DNA from: Acidobacteriaceae bacterium
Lineage (GTDB): Bacteria > Acidobacteriota > Terriglobia > Terriglobales > Acidobacteriaceae
Length of the DNA: 5,217 nt
Reading direction: 5' to 3'
NCBI GenBank assembly: GCA_003132825.1
Contig: PKYX01000464.1
Coordinates: 1-5,217, forward strand
Shown piece by piece: positions 4,755 through 5,217 of the stretch. The notes under the pieces are model-generated. The model did no database searches, was not told the DNA's origin, and saw nothing but the letters and a program-made list of their open reading frames with translations. Each line of letters begins with the position of its first letter. Within the stretch, counting starts at the first letter, position 1. Position numbers and translations under genes: made by a program.

Positions 4755-5217
4755 ATGTTGCCTGCCCCGCTCGACATCCTGGCGATTGCCGCCCACCGTG
4801 ACGACGTGGAACAGACCTGCGGCGGCACGCTCGTGAAGATGGCACAGCGTGGCCATCGCACCGGCATCCTCGACCTTACCCAAGGCGAGATGGGAACGCG
4901 CGGCACCGCGCAAGAGCGCGCGCAGGAGGCGGATCGAGCCGCGAGGATTCTCGAAGTTTGCTGGCGGCAAGCCCTCGACATCCCCGATGGCCGCGTCGAA
5001 AATACCTGGGAGAATCGACTGAAAGTGGCAAGCGTGATTCGGGAGACTCGGCCCCGCGTCGTGATCCTGCCTTACTGGAAGGGACGGCATCCGGATCACT
5101 ACACTGCTTCGGTATTGGGATACGAGGCTTGCTTTCTGGCGGGACTGGCGAAGTTAGCTCTCAGCTCTCAGCCGTCAGCTCTCAGCCCCCAGCTTGAGGC
5201 TGCGGGGGAAGCAAGAC
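4755..5217 (+). CDS. bshB1: Bacillithiol biosynthesis deacetylase BshB1, N-terminal part (runs off right edge)
   Basis: There are 154 codons from ATG 4755 to the window end with no stop. It belongs to the LmbE/PIG-L zinc deacetylases; BshB1 removes acetate from GlcNAc-malate, the second step of bacillithiol synthesis in the cytoplasm. Expected zinc ligands are His14 and Asp17 in AHRDD (13-17) and His115 in HPDH (112-115); Asp16 is the likely catalytic base. DLTQGEMGTRGT (40-51), IPDGR (76-80) and RPRVVILPYW (99-108) are close to BshB1 rather than to MshB or LmbE. Arg15 replaces the usual Pro. After AGLAKL (129-134) the chain enters a repeat-encoded stretch (see 5156-5197). A full protein is about 230-250 residues, so roughly 90 are missing. 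The start is one base after the DUF190 stop with no good Shine-Dalgarno, which suggests translational coupling. Confidence 0.9.
   Translation, partial: MLPAPLDILAIAAHRDDVEQTCGGTLVKMAQRGHRTGILDLTQGEMGTRGTAQERAQEADRAARILEVCWRQALDIPDGRVENTWENRLKVASVIRETRPRVVILPYWKGRHPDHYTASVLGYEACFLAGLAKLALSSQPSALSPQLEAAGEAR
5156..5197 (+). repeat. 7-bp tandem repeat (AGCTCTC) inside bshB1
   Basis: There are six heptamers in a row: AGCTCTC, AGCTCTC, AGCCGTC, AGCTCTC, AGCCCCC and AGCTTGA. Three units (21 bases) equal seven codons, so the frame is kept and the peptide has period seven: ALSSQPS then ALSPQLE (residues 135-148 of BshB1). It is similar to the CAGCTCTCAGC repeats common between genes in Acidobacteriota, but here it is coding. 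Confidence 0.75.

Noticed and set aside
4958..5197. 79-codon frame overlapping bshB1
   Set aside because: It lies in a different frame within a clear BshB1 sequence; its Ser/Gln-rich end is just the heptamer repeat read in another frame.
5156..5197. CRISPR-like array
   Set aside because: The units are only 7 bp, directly abutting and without spacers, so this is a simple tandem repeat.

Overview
The window looks like chromosomal DNA from a member of the Acidobacteriota. This is inferred from three things seen together: a large Oar-type TonB-dependent receptor with the barrel motifs typical of that phylum, a bacillithiol-type deacetylase (BshB1) in an organism that clearly has an outer membrane, and a heptameric AGCTCTC repeat of the kind often scattered through these genomes. 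Base composition is moderately GC-rich. All genes read left to right.

Layout. (1) Bases 1-2223 hold the C-terminal 740 residues of a TonB-dependent outer-membrane receptor whose start lies outside the window; a strong intrinsic terminator follows at 2247-2282. (2) A 236-base gap carries two GC-rich hairpins and an extended -10 promoter that lies almost on top of the ispA start codon, suggesting a leaderless or nearly leaderless mRNA. (3) ispA (short-chain polyprenyl diphosphate synthase, probably C15) and, 14 bases later, an exported alpha/beta hydrolase form a likely two-gene operon. (4) Bases 4387-4441 match the fluoride (crcB-motif) riboswitch. Its 3' pseudoknot strand is complementary to the Shine-Dalgarno sequence just downstream, so it reads as a translational switch. 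(5) Instead of an intact crcB fluoride channel, the next reading frame starts with about 18 CrcB-like residues and then runs directly into the C-terminal two thirds of a DUF190 protein. This looks like an in-frame deletion across a crcB-DUF190 gene pair, with a 9-bp inverted repeat at the junction. (6) bshB1 begins one base after that frame stops and runs off the right edge; a 7-bp tandem repeat is embedded in frame in its variable part.

How it fits together. The left part is ordinary envelope and isoprenoid housekeeping. The unusual part is 4370-5217: a fluoride sensor that has apparently lost its transporter but still sits ahead of a DUF190 remnant and a bacillithiol biosynthesis gene. The aptamer has one mismatch in its pseudoknot, and the codon at ideal spacing from the Shine-Dalgarno is ATC rather than ATG. 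Both fit a decaying fluoride locus, although an assembly error at the junction cannot be excluded from sequence alone.
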